Assembly: GCF_001320245.1 (NCBI RefSeq)
Contig: NZ_BCBA01000063.1
Location: 1 to 64,000 of the forward strand
Length of the DNA stretch: 64,000 bases
Reading direction: 5' to 3'
From: Pseudomonas sp. NBRC 111124
GTDB taxonomy: Bacteria; Pseudomonadota; Gammaproteobacteria; Pseudomonadales; Pseudomonadaceae
Shown here: in pieces, positions 7,521 to 15,908 of the stretch
Numbering within the stretch: position 1 is the stretch's first letter
Layout: each line of letters opens with the position of its first letter
Program-made: the position numbers and the translations under genes
Notes under the pieces: generated by a model
What the model was told of the DNA's origin: nothing
What the model saw: the letters and a program-made list of their open reading frames with translations, nothing else
Database searches by the model: none

Positions 7521-8309
7521 TCAACGCAAGATTCTCTCAATCGTTGCTTTGGCATATCGAACGAACGCGGCCGTCTCTTCGACGCGCATTGCTAGGTCGT
7601 CGTCCTCGCTACCCAGGTACGCCGCGCGTGCCTTGCAGATGAGGGGCCGATGCTCGGCAGGCAAACGCTCCGATACCCATGCGGCAGCAACGTCCTTAGG
7701 AGCAATGAGACCAGTTGAAGCGCTGTACCAAATGCGAGCAAGAGCAAGAACGACGTTCCGCTCGTCACCCTTCCAATCCGACTCTGCATTCCACTGGGCA
7801 ATAGTGTCGAAAAGCGCCTTGGAGAAATGCTCCTTCGGCACCGGCTCGAAAAACGTGGCTGCGGATGGGCCTAGAAGCGCAAGGCTGTGTTGCCTCGCCT
7901 TGGTCAGCAAAATCGCAAGATCGTGATCCAGAACGGCAGGCTCGAACGTTCCGGAAAGGATGTCGTGGCGGAGCCACTCACCGAACTGAAGCTCACGCCG
8001 CGCCGGATAGCGCCAAGGCACTACTTCGCTTCGAGCGACAACAGTTAGCTCCAGCGGTCGCCATGTTCCGCCATCGCCTGGCGGTGATGAGACTTTCAGC
8101 AAATCGAGCATTAGCGCCTGCCGGAGCGAATCGTTAGGTGCGGCGCTGACGGTCACGAGCAAGTCTATGTCGCTGTCCCGCTTCAGCCCTCCATCGATCG
8201 CAGATCCGAACAGGTGGATTGTGTCCAGTGTCGCAGCCAGATGGCGCTCAATCACCGCGCGAGCGTGGGACAGCTGCTTGAAAACTTGTGCAGGGAAAAA
8301 TTCACCCAT
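7521..8309 (-). CDS. aadA: Aminoglycoside nucleotidyltransferase AadA (aadA6/aadA7-like)
   Basis: The 262-aa ANT(3'')-I enzyme adenylates streptomycin and spectinomycin. Visible: the nucleotidyltransferase motif GSAIDGGLKRDSDIDLLVTV with the catalytic aspartates, the segment ARRELQFGEW, and the helical C-terminal domain. The N-terminus MGEFFPAQVFKQLSHARAVI places it in a divergent aadA subgroup (aadA6/7/11), not aadA1/2. Position 45 of the family motif usually reads GGLKPDSD; here it is Arg. The ATG lies 4 bp inside the cassette, which starts at attI1 GTTAGGC. It has no promoter of its own and is driven by Pc. Confidence 0.95.
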   Translation of the reverse strand: MGEFFPAQVFKQLSHARAVIERHLAATLDTIHLFGSAIDGGLKRDSDIDLLVTVSAAPNDSLRQALMLDLLKVSSPPGDGGTWRPLELTVVARSEVVPWRYPARRELQFGEWLRHDILSGTFEPAVLDHDLAILLTKARQHSLALLGPSAATFFEPVPKEHFSKALFDTIAQWNAESDWKGDERNVVLALARIWYSASTGLIAPKDVAAAWVSERLPAEHRPLICKARAAYLGSEDDDLAMRVEETAAFVRYAKATIERILR

Positions 8310-8312
8310 GAT

Positions 8313-8377
8313 GCCTAACTTTGTTTTAGGGCGACTGCCCTGCTGCGTAACATCGTTGCTGCTCCATAACATCAAAC
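8313..8377 (-). other. attI1: attI1 recombination site
   Basis: On the minus strand the sequence runs from the region following the integrase gene through CAAAGTTAGGCATC; the core GTTAGGC is the complement of 8313-8319 and marks the junction with the aadA cassette. Confidence 0.9.
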
Positions 8378-8425
8378 ATCGACCCACGGCGTAACGCGCT
8401 TGCTGCTTGGATGCCCGAGGCATAG

Positions 8426-8451
8426 ACTGTACAAAAAAACAGTCATAACAA
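8426..8451 (-). promoter_or_regulatory. Integron P2 position, inactive form
   Basis: TTGTTA (complement of 8446-8451) and TACAGT (complement of 8426-8431) are 14 bp apart. P2 needs the GGG insertion that gives 17 bp, so this copy is the inactive form. Confidence 0.85.
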
Positions 8452-8454
8452 GCC

Positions 8455-9468
8455 ATGAAAACCGCCACTGCGCCGTTACCACCGCTGCGTTCGGTCAAGG
8501 TTCTGGACCAGTTGCGTGAGCGCATACGCTACTTGCATTACAGCTTACGAACCGAACAGGCTTATGTCCACTGGGTTCGTGCCTTCATCCGTTTCCACGG
8601 TGTGCGTCACCCGGCAACCTTGGGCAGCAGCGAAGTCGAGGCATTTCTGTCCTGGCTGGCGAACGAGCGCAAGGTTTCGGTCTCCACGCATCGTCAGGCA
8701 TTGGCGGCCTTGCTGTTCTTCTACGGCAAGGTGCTGTGCACGGATCTGCCCTGGCTTCAGGAGATCGGAAGACCTCGGCCGTCGCGGCGCTTGCCGGTGG
8801 TGCTGACCCCGGATGAAGTGGTTCGCATCCTCGGTTTTCTGGAAGGCGAGCATCGTTTGTTCGCCCAGCTTCTGTATGGAACGGGCATGCGGATCAGTGA
8901 GGGTTTGCAACTGCGGGTCAAGGATCTGGATTTCGATCACGGCACGATCATCGTGCGGGAGGGCAAGGGCTCCAAGGATCGGGCCTTGATGTTACCCGAG
9001 AGCTTGGCACCCAGCCTGCGCGAGCAGCTGTCGCGTGCACGGGCATGGTGGCTGAAGGACCAGGCCGAGGGCCGCAGCGGCGTTGCGCTTCCCGACGCCC
9101 TTGAGCGGAAGTATCCGCGCGCCGGGCATTCCTGGCCGTGGTTCTGGGTTTTTGCGCAGCACACGCATTCGACCGATCCACGGAGCGGTGTCGTGCGTCG
9201 CCATCACATGTATGACCAGACCTTTCAGCGCGCCTTCAAACGTGCCGTAGAACAAGCAGGCATCACGAAGCCCGCCACACCGCACACCCTCCGCCACTCG
9301 TTCGCGACGGCCTTGCTCCGCAGCGGTTACGACATTCGAACCGTGCAGGATCTGCTCGGCCATTCCGACGTCTCTACGACGATGATTTACACGCATGTGC
9401 TGAAAGTTGGCGGTGCCGGAGTGCGCTCACCGCTTGATGCGCTGCCGCCCCTCACTAGTGAGAGGTAG
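8455..9468 (+). CDS. intI1: Class 1 integron integrase IntI1
   Basis: The 337-aa tyrosine recombinase matches full-length IntI1. It has the catalytic RHRY set: Arg in [13 protein letters not shown], His/Arg in [12 protein letters not shown], His in [10 protein letters not shown] and Tyr in MIYTHV, plus the integron-specific extra domain around [19 protein letters not shown]. It recombines attC and attI1 to insert and excise cassettes. It is divergent from the cassette array, whose promoter Pc lies inside it. Confidence 0.98.
8542..8570 (-). promoter_or_regulatory. Cassette promoter Pc, weak variant (PcW)
   Basis: On the minus strand TGGACA (complement of 8565-8570) and TAAGCT (complement of 8542-8547) are 17 bp apart. 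This pair defines PcW, the weakest common Pc, normally paired with a very active integrase. It drives aadA and any downstream cassette. Confidence 0.92.
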
Positions 9469-9645
9469 GGCAGCGCAAGTCAATCCTGGCGGATTCACTA
9501 CCCCTGCGCGAAGGCCATCGGTGCCGCATCGAACGGCCGGTTGCGGAAAGTCCTCCCTGCGTCCGCTGATGGCCGGCAGCAGCCCGTCGTTGCCTGATGG
9601 ATCCAACCCCTCCGCTGCTATAGTGCAGTCGGCTTCTGACGTTCA

Positions 9646-9670
9646 GTGCAGCCGTCTTCTGAAAACGACA
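9646..9670 (-). repeat. Integron terminal repeat IRi
   Basis: The complement reads TGTCGTTTTCAGAAGACGGC followed by TGCAC, the left end of Tn402-type integrons. A second 19-bp-like TniB site copy (GTCAGAAGCCGACTGCAC) lies just inside at about 9622-9640. Confidence 0.93.
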
Positions 9671-9675
9671 AGGGC
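9671..9675. repeat. 5-bp target duplication AGGGC (right)
   Basis: This copy of AGGGC matches 3695-3699 and closes the integron insertion. Confidence 0.9.
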
Positions 9676-9713
9676 CGCGCCGCTTAGTCAGAATAGAGTT
9701 ATCTTTCGCATTT

Positions 9714-9784
9714 TTTGACACATGCCTGCGAAGGTCATAGATTTCAGCCTGACAGAAACGGGGTTTGAGGCACAACGGAACAGA
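9714..9784 (+). other. res subsites II and III
   Basis: The interval between the integron and tnpR contains TTTGACACATGCCTGCGAAG and GCCTGACAGAAACGGGGTTT repeats typical of resolvase subsites II and III upstream of tnpR in Tn21-group elements. Subsite I is displaced to 3658-3694. Confidence 0.65.
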
Positions 9785-9818
9785 AAGGCACTTAAGCCGC
9801 CCTCACTAAGGAGACATC

Positions 9819-10379
9819 GTGCAGGGGCACCGCATCGGCTACGTCCGGGTCAGCAGCTTCGAGCAGAACCCGGAACGCCAACTTGAGCAGGTCGAGGTCA
9901 GCAAGCTGTTCACCGACAAAGCCTCGGGAAAGGACACACAGCGTCCTCAGCTGGAGGCCATGCTCGGCTTCGTCCGCGAGGGCGATACCGTGGTGGTGCA
10001 CAGCATGGATCGCCTTGCCCGCAACCTCGATGATCTGCGCCGCTTGGTGCAGAAACTAACCAAGCGCGGTGTGCGCATCGAGTTCTTGAAGGAAGGCCTG
10101 GTGTTCACCGGCGAGGATTCGCCCATGGCCAACCTGATGCTGTCGGTGTTGGGGGCCTTCGCCGAGTTCGAGCGCGCCCTGATCCGTGAGCGGCAGCGCG
10201 AAGGCATAGCCCTAGCCAAGCAGCGAGGCGCGTACCGAGGCCGCAAGAAAGCGCTGTCCGACGAGCAGGCTGCTACCCTGCGGCAGCGGGCGGCGGCCGG
10301 CGAGCCCAAGGCGCAGCTCGCCCGCGAGTTCAACATCAGCCGGGAAACCCTCTACCAGTACCTCCGCACGGACGACTGA
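9819..10379 (+). CDS. tnpR: TnpR serine resolvase
   Basis: The 186-aa resolvase begins at a GTG behind an AAGGAG site. The catalytic serine lies in YVRVSSFEQNPERQL; the resolvase core GDTVVVHSMDRLARNLDDL and a C-terminal HTH (AKQRGAYRGRKKALS ... AQLAREFNISRETLYQYL) are present. It resolves Tn3-type cointegrates at res. Because the integron separates the res subsites, resolution by this copy is probably impaired. Confidence 0.96.
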   Translation: MQGHRIGYVRVSSFEQNPERQLEQVEVSKLFTDKASGKDTQRPQLEAMLGFVREGDTVVVHSMDRLARNLDDLRRLVQKLTKRGVRIEFLKEGLVFTGEDSPMANLMLSVLGAFAEFERALIRERQREGIALAKQRGAYRGRKKALSDEQAATLRQRAAAGEPKAQLAREFNISRETLYQYLRTDD

Positions 10380-10382
10380 TAC

Positions 10383-13349
10383 ATGCCGCGTCGCTTGATC
10401 CTCTCGGCCACGGAGCGGGACACCCTGCTCGCGCTGCCGGAAAGCCAGGATGACCTGATCCGCTACTACACCTTCAACGACTCCGACTTGTCGCTGATCC
10501 GCCAGCGGCGCGGCGACGCCAACCGTCTGGGCTTCGCGGTGCAGCTATGCCTGCTGCGCTACCCCGGCTATGCGCTGGGAACCGGCAGCGAGCTGCCCGA
10601 TCCGGTCATCCTGTGGGTAGCCAAGCAAGTTCAGGCCGATCCGGCGAGCTGGGCGAAGTACGGCGAGCGCGACGTGACCCGCCGCGAGCACGCCCAGGAA
10701 CTGCGCACCTACCTGCAACTGGTCCCGTTCGGCCTGTCGGACTTCCGCAACCTGGTGCGCGATCTGGCCGAGTTGGCCCAGCAGACCGACAAGGGCTTGC
10801 TGCTGGCCGGCCAGGCTCTGGATAGTCTGCGGGAGAAGCGGCGCATTCTGCCGGCGCTGAGCGTAATTGACCGAGCCTGCTCGGAGGCCATTGCGCGGGC
10901 CAATCGGCGGGTCTACCGCGCCCTGGTCGAACCACTCACGGACTCGCATCGGGCCAAGCTGGACGAGCTGCTGAAGCTCAAGGCCGGCAGCAGCATCACC
11001 TGGTTGACCTGGCTGCGGCAGGCCCCACTGAAACCCAACTCCCGGCACATGCTCGAACACATCGAGCGGCTGAAGACATTTCAGCTGGTGGACTTGCCCG
11101 AAGGCTTGGGCCGGCACATCCACCAAAACCGCCTGCTCAAGCTGGCTCGCGAGGGCGGGCAGATGACGCCCAAAGACCTCGGCAAGTTCGAGCCGCAGCG
11201 GCGCTACGCGACCCTGGCCGCCGTGGTACTGGAGAGCACCGCGACCGTGATCGACGAGTTGGTCGATCTGCACGACCGCATCTTGGTCAAGCTGTTCAGC
11301 GGCGCGAAGCACAAGCATCAGCAGCAGTTCCAGAAGCAGGGCAAGGCGATCAACGACAAGGTGCGCCTGTACTCGAAGATCGGTCAGGCGTTGCTGGAGG
11401 CCAAGGAAAGCGGCAGCGACCCCTATGCGGCCATCGAGGCGGTGATTCCCTGGGACGAGTTCACCGAGAGCGTCAGCGAGGCCGGGCTGCTGGCCCGGCC
11501 GGAGGGCTTCGATCATCTGCACCTGGTCGGCGAGAACTTTGCCACCCTGCGCCGCTACACGCCGGCCTTGCTAGAGGTACTGGAACTGCGCGCCGCACCG
11601 GCCGCGCAAAACGTGCTGGCAGCCGTGCAGACGCTTCGCGAGATGAACGCCGACAACCTGCGCAAGGTGCCGGCCGATGCTCCCATCGCCTTCATCAAGC
11701 CGCGCTGGAAGCCGCTGGTTATAACACCTGAAGGCCTCGACCGGCGTTTCTTTGAAATATGTGCACTGTCCGAGCTGAAGAACGCCCTGCGTTCCGGTGA
11801 CATCTGGGTCAGGGGATCACGGCAGTTCCGAGACTTCGATGACTACCTGCTGCCGGCGGAGAAGTTCGCCGCGCTCAAGCGTGCGCAGGCCCTACCCCTG
11901 GCGATCAACCCGAACAGCGACCAGTACCTGGAAGAGCGCTTGCAGCTGCTGGACGAACAGTTGGCCACCGTCACCCGCCTGGCCAAGGACAACGAGCTGC
12001 CCGATGTCATCCTCACCGAGTCCGGGCTGAAGATCACCCCACTGGATTCCGCGGTGCCCAATACCGCGCAGGCGCTGATCGACCAGACCAGCCAGCTATT
12101 GCCGCGCATCAAGATCACCGAACTGCTGATGGACGTGGACGACTGGACGGGCTTCAGCCGCCACTTCACCCACATGAAGAACGGTGCCGAGGCCAAAGAT
12201 CGGGCGCTGCTGCTGTCCGCGATTCTCGGTGATGCGATCAACCTCGGGCTAACCAAGATGTCCGAGTCGAGCCCCGGCCTGACCTACGCCAAGCTGTCCT
12301 GGCTGCAAGCCTGGCACATCCGCGACGAAACCTATTCGGCGGCCCTGGCCGAGCTGGTCAACCACCAGTACCGCCACGCCTTCGCCGCCCACTGGGGCGA
12401 TGGCACTACTTCCTCTTCCGATGGCCAGCGCTTCCGGGCTGGTGGCCGGGGCGAGAGCACCGGGCACGTCAACCCGAAGTACGGCAGCGAGCCGGGACGG
12501 CTTTTCTACACTCATATCTCCGACCAGTACGCGCCGTTCAGCACCCGCGTGGTGAACGTCGGCGTGCGCGATTCCACCTACGTGCTCGACGGCTTGCTGT
12601 ACCACGAGTCCGACCTGCGGATCGAGGAACACTACACCGACACGGCCGGCTTCACCGATCATGTCTTCGCCCTGATGCACCTGCTGGGCTTTCGCTTCGC
12701 ACCGCGAATCCGCGACCTCGGCGAAACCAAGCTGTACGTGCCACAGGGCGTGCAGTCCTACCCGACGCTGCGCCCGCTGATCGGCGGCACCCTGAACATC
12801 AAGCACGTCCGCGCCCATTGGGATGACATCTTGCGTCTGGCTAGCTCGATCAAGCAGGGCACCGTCACCGCCTCGCTGATGCTGCGCAAGCTCGGCAGTT
12901 ACCCGCGTCAGAACGGCCTGGCCGTGGCCCTGCGCGAACTAGGCCGGATCGAACGCACTCTGTTCATCCTTGACTGGTTGCAGAGCGTCGAGCTGCGCCG
13001 CCGCGTGCATGCCGGGCTGAACAAAGGCGAGGCACGCAACTCCCTGGCTAGGGCGGTGTTCTTCAACCGCCTCGGCGAGATCAGGGATCGGAGCTTCGAG
13101 CAGCAGCGCTACCGGGCCAGCGGCCTCAATCTGGTGACGGCCGCCATCGTGCTGTGGAACACGGTGTACCTGGAGCGCGCTACCCAGGCGATGGGCGACA
13201 CGGACAAGCCGGTGGACGGCGAGCTGCTGCAATACCTGTCGCCGCTGGGCTGGGAGCACATCAACCTGACCGGCGATTACGTTTGGCGGCAAAGCCGCAG
13301 GCTGGAAGACGGGAAGTTCAGGCCGCTACGGATGCCCGGAAAATCTTAG
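10383..13349 (+). CDS. tnpA: TnpA transposase, Tn3 family (Tn501 branch)
   Basis: The 988-aa protein has full family length. The C-terminal DDE domain shows Asp in HWGDGTTSSSDGQRF, Asp in HYTDTAGFTDHVFAL and Glu in NKGEARNSLARAVFF. It starts 3 bp after tnpR and its stop codon lies inside the terminal inverted repeat. It catalyses replicative transposition. No frameshift is visible. Confidence 0.98.
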   Translation: MPRRLILSATERDTLLALPESQDDLIRYYTFNDSDLSLIRQRRGDANRLGFAVQLCLLRYPGYALGTGSELPDPVILWVAKQVQADPASWAKYGERDVTRREHAQELRTYLQLVPFGLSDFRNLVRDLAELAQQTDKGLLLAGQALDSLREKRRILPALSVIDRACSEAIARANRRVYRALVEPLTDSHRAKLDELLKLKAGSSITWLTWLRQAPLKPNSRHMLEHIERLKTFQLVDLPEGLGRHIHQNRLLKLAREGGQMTPKDLGKFEPQRRYATLAAVVLESTATVIDELVDLHDRILVKLFSGAKHKHQQQFQKQGKAINDKVRLYSKIGQALLEAKESGSDPYAAIEAVIPWDEFTESVSEAGLLARPEGFDHLHLVGENFATLRRYTPALLEVLELRAAPAAQNVLAAVQTLREMNADNLRKVPADAPIAFIKPRWKPLVITPEGLDRRFFEICALSELKNALRSGDIWVRGSRQFRDFDDYLLPAEKFAALKRAQALPLAINPNSDQYLEERLQLLDEQLATVTRLAKDNELPDVILTESGLKITPLDSAVPNTAQALIDQTSQLLPRIKITELLMDVDDWTGFSRHFTHMKNGAEAKDRALLLSAILGDAINLGLTKMSESSPGLTYAKLSWLQAWHIRDETYSAALAELVNHQYRHAFAAHWGDGTTSSSDGQRFRAGGRGESTGHVNPKYGSEPGRLFYTHISDQYAPFSTRVVNVGVRDSTYVLDGLLYHESDLRIEEHYTDTAGFTDHVFALMHLLGFRFAPRIRDLGETKLYVPQGVQSYPTLRPLIGGTLNIKHVRAHWDDILRLASSIKQGTVTASLMLRKLGSYPRQNGLAVALRELGRIERTLFILDWLQSVELRRRVHAGLNKGEARNSLARAVFFNRLGEIRDRSFEQQRYRASGLNLVTAAIVLWNTVYLERATQAMGDTDKPVDGELLQYLSPLGWEHINLTGDYVWRQSRRLEDGKFRPLRMPGKS

Positions 13350-13382
13350 CGTACGATTTTTTCCGAATTCTGCGGCCTCCCC
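13345..13382 (-). repeat. Transposon terminal inverted repeat (tnp end)
   Basis: The complement begins GGGGAGGCCGCAGAATTCGG and ends in CGTACGCTAAG, a 38-bp Tn21/Tn501-type IR. Plasmid backbone begins at 13383; the expected 5-bp duplication would start TTCAG, but its partner lies outside the window. Confidence 0.92.
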
Positions 13383-13547
13383 TTCAGGGTGGAGTGCTGG
13401 ACTGTCAGAAAGATCACCGCGTCCGCCCAAAGGCCTGTATGAATTCTTTGTTGAAGGACTGGTAACATGTTCCTTTTGCCGCACAACTGGCTCGGGCATT
13501 TGCTGATCAGATGCGCAGGCGGCATAGAGCAAGTGTTGGAGCATTGA

Positions 13548-14309
13548 ATGGATGCAAGCGCGCCGAAGGTCGTGAATCCGGCTGCGATCGGGAAACCCCG
13601 TGACTATGACCACCTGCTGGGCACCATGAAGGATCTTCACCTCTCCCTTCAGGTGGGCACTTCGAGGCATGCCATCAAACGCCGGCGTGAAGCGTACGGG
13701 CTGCCCGCCTACACCGTTGCCCAGGCTATTGCCCCTTATACGCATCTTCTGGGCGTGATTTCCGATCGCTCTGTTGCTACTCGATGCGGTGTATCGTCCC
13801 ACATGGTGAAAAACTACCGGGAGTCGCAAGGAATCTTGCCGGTGTTCAGGCCCAAGCCGCGGGAGCAGAGGTTACCCATTGGACACCCTCTGAGGCCCTA
13901 CAAGCCACTATTCGGCTTCGTTAGCGACCAGGACATCGCTCGAGTGTCTGGTGTGCACCTAGACGCCGTGCAGCAAGCGAGAGAGTCTTTGGGGTTTGCA
14001 CCTGTTGCGCCGCTGCTACAGCCCAGTGAGGTCGTCCCTCTGCAGGACAGCCATGGCCCCTTGCTGGGCTACGAATCCCTTCTGCACTGCATGTCGATCG
14101 CTAAGATCAGCCGCATCGTGGGTGTGCCCTACAGCGTCGTTGAGAAGCGTCGGGATTTTCTTGGTGTGAAGCCTTACGAGCGGGTCTCCCGAGCAGCGAG
14201 GTATGACCACCTCCTCGGTGTTATTCCCCACACATTATTGGCCAAACTTGCTGGGGTATCAGCGTCACGAGTTCAGGATCTCTGTAGGGCAAAGAAGCTT
14301 GCTACCTGA
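13548..14309 (+). CDS. Five-repeat HTH-like protein (plasmid paralogue family, copy 1)
   Basis: The 253-aa protein has five units of about 45 residues. Each opens with (R/P)YxxLLG, followed by (T/V)(M/I)SD, a short helix, a turn like GVS, and a helix ending in RRxxLG. Clearest units: RDYDHLLGTMKD, PYTHLLGVISDRSVATRCGV, RPYKPLFGFVSDQDIARVSG, and RYDHLLGVIPHTLLAKLAGV. The pattern resembles a helix-turn-helix (DxxIAxxxGVSxxxVxxRR), so each unit could bind DNA. Paralogues with three units are at 39276 and 50647. It sits next to the transposon end, whose insertion may have removed upstream sequence. I know no characterised homologue. Confidence 0.8.
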   Translation: MDASAPKVVNPAAIGKPRDYDHLLGTMKDLHLSLQVGTSRHAIKRRREAYGLPAYTVAQAIAPYTHLLGVISDRSVATRCGVSSHMVKNYRESQGILPVFRPKPREQRLPIGHPLRPYKPLFGFVSDQDIARVSGVHLDAVQQARESLGFAPVAPLLQPSEVVPLQDSHGPLLGYESLLHCMSIAKISRIVGVPYSVVEKRRDFLGVKPYERVSRAARYDHLLGVIPHTLLAKLAGVSASRVQDLCRAKKLAT

Positions 14310-14443
14310 CTCTGCGCCGGCACTCCACTGCCACCCCCTAGAGGCGCTGCGTGGTACCCTCCTATACTCTGGCGAACGGGCTTAGCCACTCTGTATTGTG
14401 TAGCTGGTCCGACACTTCATCTTCGGTTATCTGAGGCTCCAGC

Positions 14444-15172
14444 ATGGCTACCAAGTCTATCCCGCTCTACGGGCGTATCACGTCCGCTCAGGTTCTGGAG
14501 GTGCTGAAATACAGCAGTGGTAAAGACCTGACATCCCAACAAGCCCAGCTCACGACCGCCTGCAATCAGCTCGAACAGCTCAGTACTCCAAATATTGGTC
14601 TGAGCGAACTCCTGAATATGGACGAACGCGACTTGCTCAAGCAGGCTGCAGCGCTTCTGCGTGATCTCAACCGTCATGTTGAGCGGGCAAAAGAAGTGCG
14701 AGTTGCGCTTGAGAAACGCGAAGACAAGGCGCGGAAAGCTTACCTGGGCGCAATCAGCGGGCTGATCGCAAAGCGCTTTCCATCAGTCACCGACGAAACC
14801 CCCGGGCGCGCGGAGCAGCTGCTGGAGATCATGGAGCTCCACCTGGCCCTATTCGACTGTAACTACCTGGAAGATTATTACGACGGGGGACTTTCTTCAC
14901 AGTTCGGTCGGGATTTTGACCGTTTCGAGAGCGGCGAGGAAACCCTTACCCAGGCGGTCAACGGCGCAGCACAGAACTTGCGGTACGACCTTGGCCAGCG
15001 ATTGGGCTATTCAAGCAAGCAACCCGACCCAGCAAAAGCGCTTCAGGCTGTGATCGAGGAGGCCGATCGGCTGCGTCCAGGCGCCAAAGTGAAGAATGCG
15101 GGCTTGTTTCAACGCATTGAGCGGGTATTGGCAAGAGAGCAAGATGCTCGCCTTCCCGCCAAGTTGAAATAA
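14444..15172 (+). CDS. Hypothetical protein, mainly helical
   Basis: The 242-aa protein is not recognised. It is predicted to be soluble and helical with a charged central segment (LLRDLNRHVERAKEVRVALEKREDKARKAY) that may form a coiled coil. No signal peptide or catalytic motif is visible. GAGGCTCC before the ATG is a weak ribosome site. It converges with toxN on the other strand, with only 45 bp between the stops. Confidence 0.7.
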   Translation: MATKSIPLYGRITSAQVLEVLKYSSGKDLTSQQAQLTTACNQLEQLSTPNIGLSELLNMDERDLLKQAAALLRDLNRHVERAKEVRVALEKREDKARKAYLGAISGLIAKRFPSVTDETPGRAEQLLEIMELHLALFDCNYLEDYYDGGLSSQFGRDFDRFESGEETLTQAVNGAAQNLRYDLGQRLGYSSKQPDPAKALQAVIEEADRLRPGAKVKNAGLFQRIERVLAREQDARLPAKLK

Positions 15173-15217
15173 ATTATGCCCTTGATCCTGACTGAAGAGC
15201 TGGCCGGTCAGAATTCG

Positions 15218-15718
15218 TTAGGCCTTATTGAAGTTCTTGTGCTCGTCTACGAGCTTGGGAATATCGCAAGAAATTCTGACAAAGAAATCGCTGCGCTTGA
15301 TGACAACATGCTCGTAGAGCTTGGTTGCGCGGTCAATAATTTCCTGTCTGTTGGCTTTGATGAACTCATACTGCTTGTAGAGCATCTGTTTATACCTGCC
15401 TTCCTGGGCATCAATGTCCAGCTCTACCAGCTCGCTATCCAGAACCGGAACCATGTAGTTCAGGGCGATCAGGCCAAGCTTGTTGTCTGGATTAGAACGC
15501 TCATGAAGCTTGAAAGCTGAGCAGGAAGAGGACTGGATGCGATCCTGGGCAGGCTTGTACGAGGTCAGGGGTGCTAGAAATTTGTGATTTCCGATTTCCA
15601 GCAAGACACCGACATATACCTTTTTGCCTTTGTAACCGGCCCCGCCGTTGTTAGGGACCTTTCCATCAAACTGCTGCAAGAAGGAGATGTAGTCGTCCGT
15701 TACTGTGTAAAACCTCAT
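15218..15718 (-). CDS. toxN: ToxN-family endoribonuclease toxin (type III TA)
   Basis: The 166-aa protein matches the ToxN/AbiQ family: an N-terminus MRFYTVTDDYISFLQQFDGK, then KVPNN, YVGVLLEIGNHKFLAPLTS, SCSAFKLHE, NKLGLIALNYMVPV and YKQMLYKQYEFIKANR. ToxN cuts RNA and is held inactive by the pseudoknotted RNA ToxI encoded just upstream. The ATG at 15718 gives the family N-terminus; an ATG four codons upstream is less likely, since AGGA lies between them. Antitoxin repeats, a terminator and a promoter lie directly upstream, which is the classic order. Likely roles are plasmid maintenance and abortive phage infection. Confidence 0.9.
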   Translation of the reverse strand: MRFYTVTDDYISFLQQFDGKVPNNGGAGYKGKKVYVGVLLEIGNHKFLAPLTSYKPAQDRIQSSSCSAFKLHERSNPDNKLGLIALNYMVPVLDSELVELDIDAQEGRYKQMLYKQYEFIKANRQEIIDRATKLYEHVVIKRSDFFVRISCDIPKLVDEHKNFNKA

Positions 15719-15733
15719 AGATCCTCGCATCAG

Positions 15734-15762
15734 AGCAAAAAAAAAGTGGCCATCGCCACTTT
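15734..15762 (-). terminator. Intrinsic terminator between toxI and toxN
   Basis: On the minus strand AAAGTGGC-GATG-GCCACTTT is followed by a run of T (complement of 15734-15745). In type III systems this terminator lets most transcripts end after toxI, so that antitoxin RNA is in excess over toxN mRNA. Confidence 0.9.
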
Positions 15763-15791
15763 CTTTCCTCGCCTTATAGGCGGCGAGAACC

Positions 15792-15897
15792 TGATTTCAA
15801 TTTCGCACTTAGGGTAGCGTATCACCCGATTTCAATTTCGCACTTAGGGTAGCGTATCACCCGATTTCAAGCTCGCACTTAAAGGTAGCGTATCACC
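15792..15897 (-). ncRNA. toxI: ToxI antitoxin RNA, three tandem repeats
   Basis: Three head-to-tail repeats of 35, 35 and 36 bp lie at 15792-15826, 15827-15861 and 15862-15897. On the minus strand each reads GGTGATACGCTACC, then TAAGTGCG, then TTGAAATC. Repeat length is close to the 36 nt of the ToxI type member, and there are no spacers, which excludes CRISPR. Each repeat should be released by ToxN and fold into a pseudoknot that blocks the toxin. The promoter-proximal repeat differs by three positions and one insertion. Confidence 0.9.
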
Positions 15898-15908
15898 TGA
15901 CGGCCCTA

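Larger units (their letters stand above)
3700..9670 (-). mobile_element. In4-type class 1 integron (IRi to IRt)
   Basis: The 5971-bp unit is bounded by Tn402-type 25-bp repeats, IRt at 3700-3724 and IRi at 9646-9670, and flanked by AGGGC duplications. Read on the minus strand it has 5'-CS (intI1, attI1), cassettes, 3'-CS (qacEdelta1, sul1, orf5, part of the orf6 region), then IS6100 between a 123-bp and a 152-bp fragment of the IRt end in inverse orientation. That is exactly the layout of In4. No tni genes remain, so it cannot transpose on its own. Confidence 0.95.
1..13382 (+). mobile_element. Tn501/Tn1696-type mercury-resistance transposon (left end outside window)
   Basis: The segment holds the 3' part of a mer operon, a res site, tnpR, tnpA and a 38-bp terminal inverted repeat at 13345-13382. 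The order and the TnpR/TnpA sequences are those of the Tn21/Tn501 branch of the Tn3 family. The left terminal repeat and merRTPC would lie before base 1. The element carries a class 1 integron inserted in res, and a redox/transport module between merE and res that the classic Tn501 and Tn21 lack. Confidence 0.88.

Noticed and set aside
8426..8451. Active second integron promoter P2
   Set aside because: The spacing between TTGTTA and TACAGT is 14 bp; the active form needs 17 bp.
10545..11522. 325-codon minus-strand frame inside tnpA
   Set aside because: Shadow of the transposase gene, with Leu/Gln-rich low-complexity composition and no known product.
15176..15520. 114-codon plus-strand frame opposite toxN
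   Set aside because: Antisense to a conserved toxin gene, no ribosome site, hydrophobic low-complexity product.
15792..15897. Short tandem repeats that could be read as a CRISPR array
   Set aside because: The 35-36-bp units are directly adjacent with no spacers and stand upstream of a terminator and toxN; they are the ToxI antitoxin repeats.
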